This document shows, one piece after another, positions 61,653 through 64,000 of a stretch of 64,000 nt of DNA. The DNA comes from Phaeodactylum tricornutum CCAP 1055/1 (lineage: Eukaryota > Bacillariophyta > Bacillariophyceae > Surirellales > Neidiaceae). The translations under genes were made by a program, and so were the position numbers. The first letter of the stretch is position 1. The number at the start of each line of letters is the position of its first letter. The stretch lies in contig NC_011673.1 of the NCBI RefSeq assembly GCF_000150955.2, positions 635,394 through 699,393 of the forward strand. The letters run 5' to 3'. Under the pieces are notes generated by a model. The model searched no databases and had not been told where the DNA came from. It saw nothing but the letters and a program-made list of their open reading frames with translations.

Positions 61653-63961
61653 ATGAAAGAGAAACGGGTTGGGAAGCCGAGAGTCATAGAATTGCTTCAA
61701 AAGGCGGCCGCGAAGGCCGCCGCCGAAGGAGATCCGTGGGCCAAATACAATCTCCCGGCAATCCCCGCCGAACGCATAATCCGACACTTATATCACCCTG
61801 AGACGCAAACGTGGACAACGGACGAGTCGGTTGTAAAGATTGAGCGGACGCCTTTTACTCACGGTGCTATGCGGCATTGCTATCGCATGAAGAAACGAGC
61901 GACACCCCCCGAGTCTGCTACCAATCATCGCTTCCACAAGCATGGATGGAGTCGCGCTTTGAACTACATCGCCAAAGCCTATCACAAGGATGACGAAATT
62001 GACACTTCTGATGAAGCTAAGAGAGCCGTACAAAACGATGTTATGCTCCAGTACGAAGCACAACACTGGGCTAAGAAATTTAACGAAAATGGCCCACCTT
62101 CAAAAATCCTATTCATCCGAGCTTACGTCGTAGAATTTCCTGACAGGGAAGCGCAGCCTTGGTTTGCGGTAGAGAGGTATATTGCAGGAAATGATTGGTA
62201 CGGACTTGGCTTTGTGAAACACAATACCAATGCTGGATTCGTGGATACAGAACTGCACCGAGTGACACCACAAGTCTTTAGTGCATATTCTTTCTACGCC
62301 AGCGAAGGTACAAGACTCGTGGCGGACATTCAAGGGGTTGGCGACTTGTACACAGACCCGCAAGTTCTGTCTTCTGATTATCGCTTTGGCGATGGAGATT
62401 TGGGCCCTAGAGGAATGGCATTATTTTTTAAGACATTTCGGCATAATGCAATCTCAGATGCTGCTGGAATTCCAATTTTTCCTCTTTCGAAGAATGAATT
62501 GCGAGTGCAGGCGAAGTATGAGGAGGACGAAATCACAGTCTCGGACGATGAGCAGTCTTTAGAATCAAACGGGATCCCTCTAGATCGATTTCAACTGCTT
62601 GATTTGAATCGTATGCGACGATCGCGCGCACTGAAGTCTCCGAGAGATCTCCTTCAGTTTGAAGAAAAAGGTAACCAACCACAGCAAACTGGCGCAGGCA
62701 AAAGAAAAATGACGGCACTAATGATTTATCGCTCTGTGCAGACACTTTTAAAAGATCCAACATTTCTCGTGATGCAATCAGTGATTCGCTGAGATCTTCC
62801 ATGCGCATGTCTGTGCCTCCAAATGCCCATCTGCTACGATCTAAATCGGAAGTAACTGAGACGCAAAGTTGTTTAGATCGGGCTCGTAAAGACTTGGCTT
62901 TTACGCACCACGATTTCCATCGTCACATCTCTGGAGAGCTTCGTGAACGCCAATACAAGCGGCAATTGAAGGAGTGTGAGTTTCGCAAGACAACGATCGT
63001 ACGAAAAGTGTCAGCTCCTATAATTCCTACCGATCGTACAGTGGAAAATCTTGGCAAAGTCCATTATCAACTTGCAATGCTGCATGGAATGGGTCGCTTT
63101 CCTGAGACGATACCAGAAATAGTTGGCAAATCAATAGAGGGACGACCCGAGCATGACGCTTTTTCTGTTCTGTTTCACCTCTCGTATGCGGCGTCGTTGC
63201 AGAATTCACCCGCTTGTCTAGCCTTGGCAAGGGTCCACGCTGGATTAGGTACGATTGTCTCTGGCTTACTCAACAGCATTGTTCCAATCGATTTTGAAGC
63301 AGCCAAAGACCTGCTACGTCGAGCCATGACTTCATCACAGCTACCTAATGCACCCAAGGCAGCAGCTGGTTGTCTCTTGTACCAACTTCTCCACGATGAG
63401 CGAAAAGTGCGTGGAGAAGAGATACCATCGGACAATATCTTAATACGTACTCTCAAAGACACCATTGTTCTGATTGAAACGGCCGAGGACGAGCAAAACA
63501 AAGTATCACAGCACAAAAAGCGGGCGAAAAAAACCATAGTTCGCATCCACGAAGGCGATCGAGTAGAAGCCAATTATTGTCTGGAAGGAACTTTTTACCC
63601 TGGAGATGTCTTGCACGTATCGGATGACGGTCAGAATATTGCCGTTCGGTACGACGACGATGGTTCGGAAGAAACGCTGGCGAAGGAACAAGTCCGGCTT
63701 TTGATTCCCCCCACCACGACACAAACTAGTCTTGGTGGACCGCTGTCTGACGAGGAAGCCTTCGGATCGGAACAGGGTGACGATAAATTTTTGCTACAAA
63801 AGTACGAACTGCAGGCCGAGCTAGCGGCACTCTACGAGACTACCGGAGAGGTGGCGGCCGCCTGTAGACTTTACGAACTGGCAGCGGATGCTGCTGTTCA
63901 AAATGGCAAAATGCAGAATGCTACTCAGTGGAGCTTGAAAGCTGGCGAGCTAGAACCTTAG
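61653..63961 (+). CDS. EEF2K: Eukaryotic elongation factor 2 kinase (alpha-kinase) with C-terminal helical repeats and inserted Tudor/SH3-like segment
   Basis: Phosphorylates eEF2 and thus slows translation elongation. Exons 61653-62670 and 62742-63961 (71-nt intron, GTAACC...TGTGCAG, phase 1) give 745 residues. The alpha-kinase domain is intact: ERTPFTHGAMRHCYRMKK, NYIAKAYH, AVERYIAG, VADIQGVGDLYTDPQVL and FGDGDLGPRGMALFF match eEF2K wording closely. The RRSRALKSPRDLL region is the regulatory linker. The C-terminal part has eEF2K-like Sel1-type helices (TVENLGKVHYQLAMLHGMG; AELAALYETTGEVAAACRLY). Between them residues about 607-661 read IHEGDRVEANYCLEGTFYPG and IAVRYDDDGSEETLAKEQVR, which looks like a Tudor/SH3-like barrel and is not part of animal eEF2K. 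The animal N-terminal calmodulin-binding helix is not evident. The start at 61653 is short of context and may miss an upstream exon. Confidence 0.88.
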
Positions 63962-64000
63962 GCTGCGGCCGACGGACTATAACTGTTGTCAATTGGAATG

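Overview
The window looks like nuclear DNA of a pennate diatom, most like Phaeodactylum tricornutum. Genes are dense on both strands. Introns are short (about 55-110 nt, GT-AG). Many predicted proteins start with a signal peptide followed at its cleavage site by a phenylalanine or similar residue in an 'ASAFAP-like' context (A-F or S-F), the import signal of four-membrane plastids. One gene encodes a secreted ubiquitin of the kind used in the periplastidal compartment. The species call is inference; no rRNA, tRNA or CRISPR was seen.

Layout. 1-2459: 3' part of a WNK-type kinase. 2648-3536 (-): a five-exon small membrane protein. 3961-5390 (+): prolyl 4-hydroxylase-like enzyme with a frame break. 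5847-8861 (+): LamG/TM/WW surface protein. 9287-9842 (-): plastid-type acylphosphatase-like protein. 10432-12603 (-): two SEC14/CRAL-TRIO-like units fused to bZIP, followed by a Mutator-like MITE and a second copy of the same gene carrying three in-frame stops (14315-16516). 18310-20553 (-): plastid SnoaL-like protein. 22905-24247 (-): plastid protein of unknown role. 26437-27243 (+): periplastidal ubiquitin. 27379-28899 (-): TCAIM-like DUF4460/4461 protein. 29801-32320 (-): PDZ protein. 32981-34480 (+): ATP-grasp enzyme. 36097-37614 (+): membrane alpha/beta hydrolase. 37751-38668 (-): M23 metallopeptidase. 39599-43991 (-): DHX37/Dhr1 helicase. 44626-44967 (-): small plastid membrane protein. 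45702-52428 (+): giant ATXR3-like SET protein with CW finger. 52687-54036 (-): CIA30 protein. 54564-55208 (+): J protein. 55309-56169 (-): fatty-acid elongase. 56612-57955 (-): PDI. 58351-59306 (+): peroxiredoxin-like selenoprotein with a SECIS element. 59666-61154 (+): DGQHR-domain protein. 61653-63961 (+): eEF2 kinase with an inserted Tudor/SH3-like segment.

The genes are mostly unrelated housekeeping, signalling and plastid functions. Themes that recur are plastid import (about seven predicted plastid or periplastid proteins), redox folding (PDI, peroxiredoxin-like selenoprotein), ribosome and translation control (DHX37, eEF2K), and chromatin or transcription (SET protein, CRAL-TRIO/bZIP). 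The strongest discoveries are the UGA-containing PRXL2/SelU-like gene with a well-formed SECIS in its 3' UTR, the CRAL-TRIO-CRAL-TRIO-bZIP architecture with its nonsense-interrupted twin, and a ubiquitin lacking Lys48 and Lys63.
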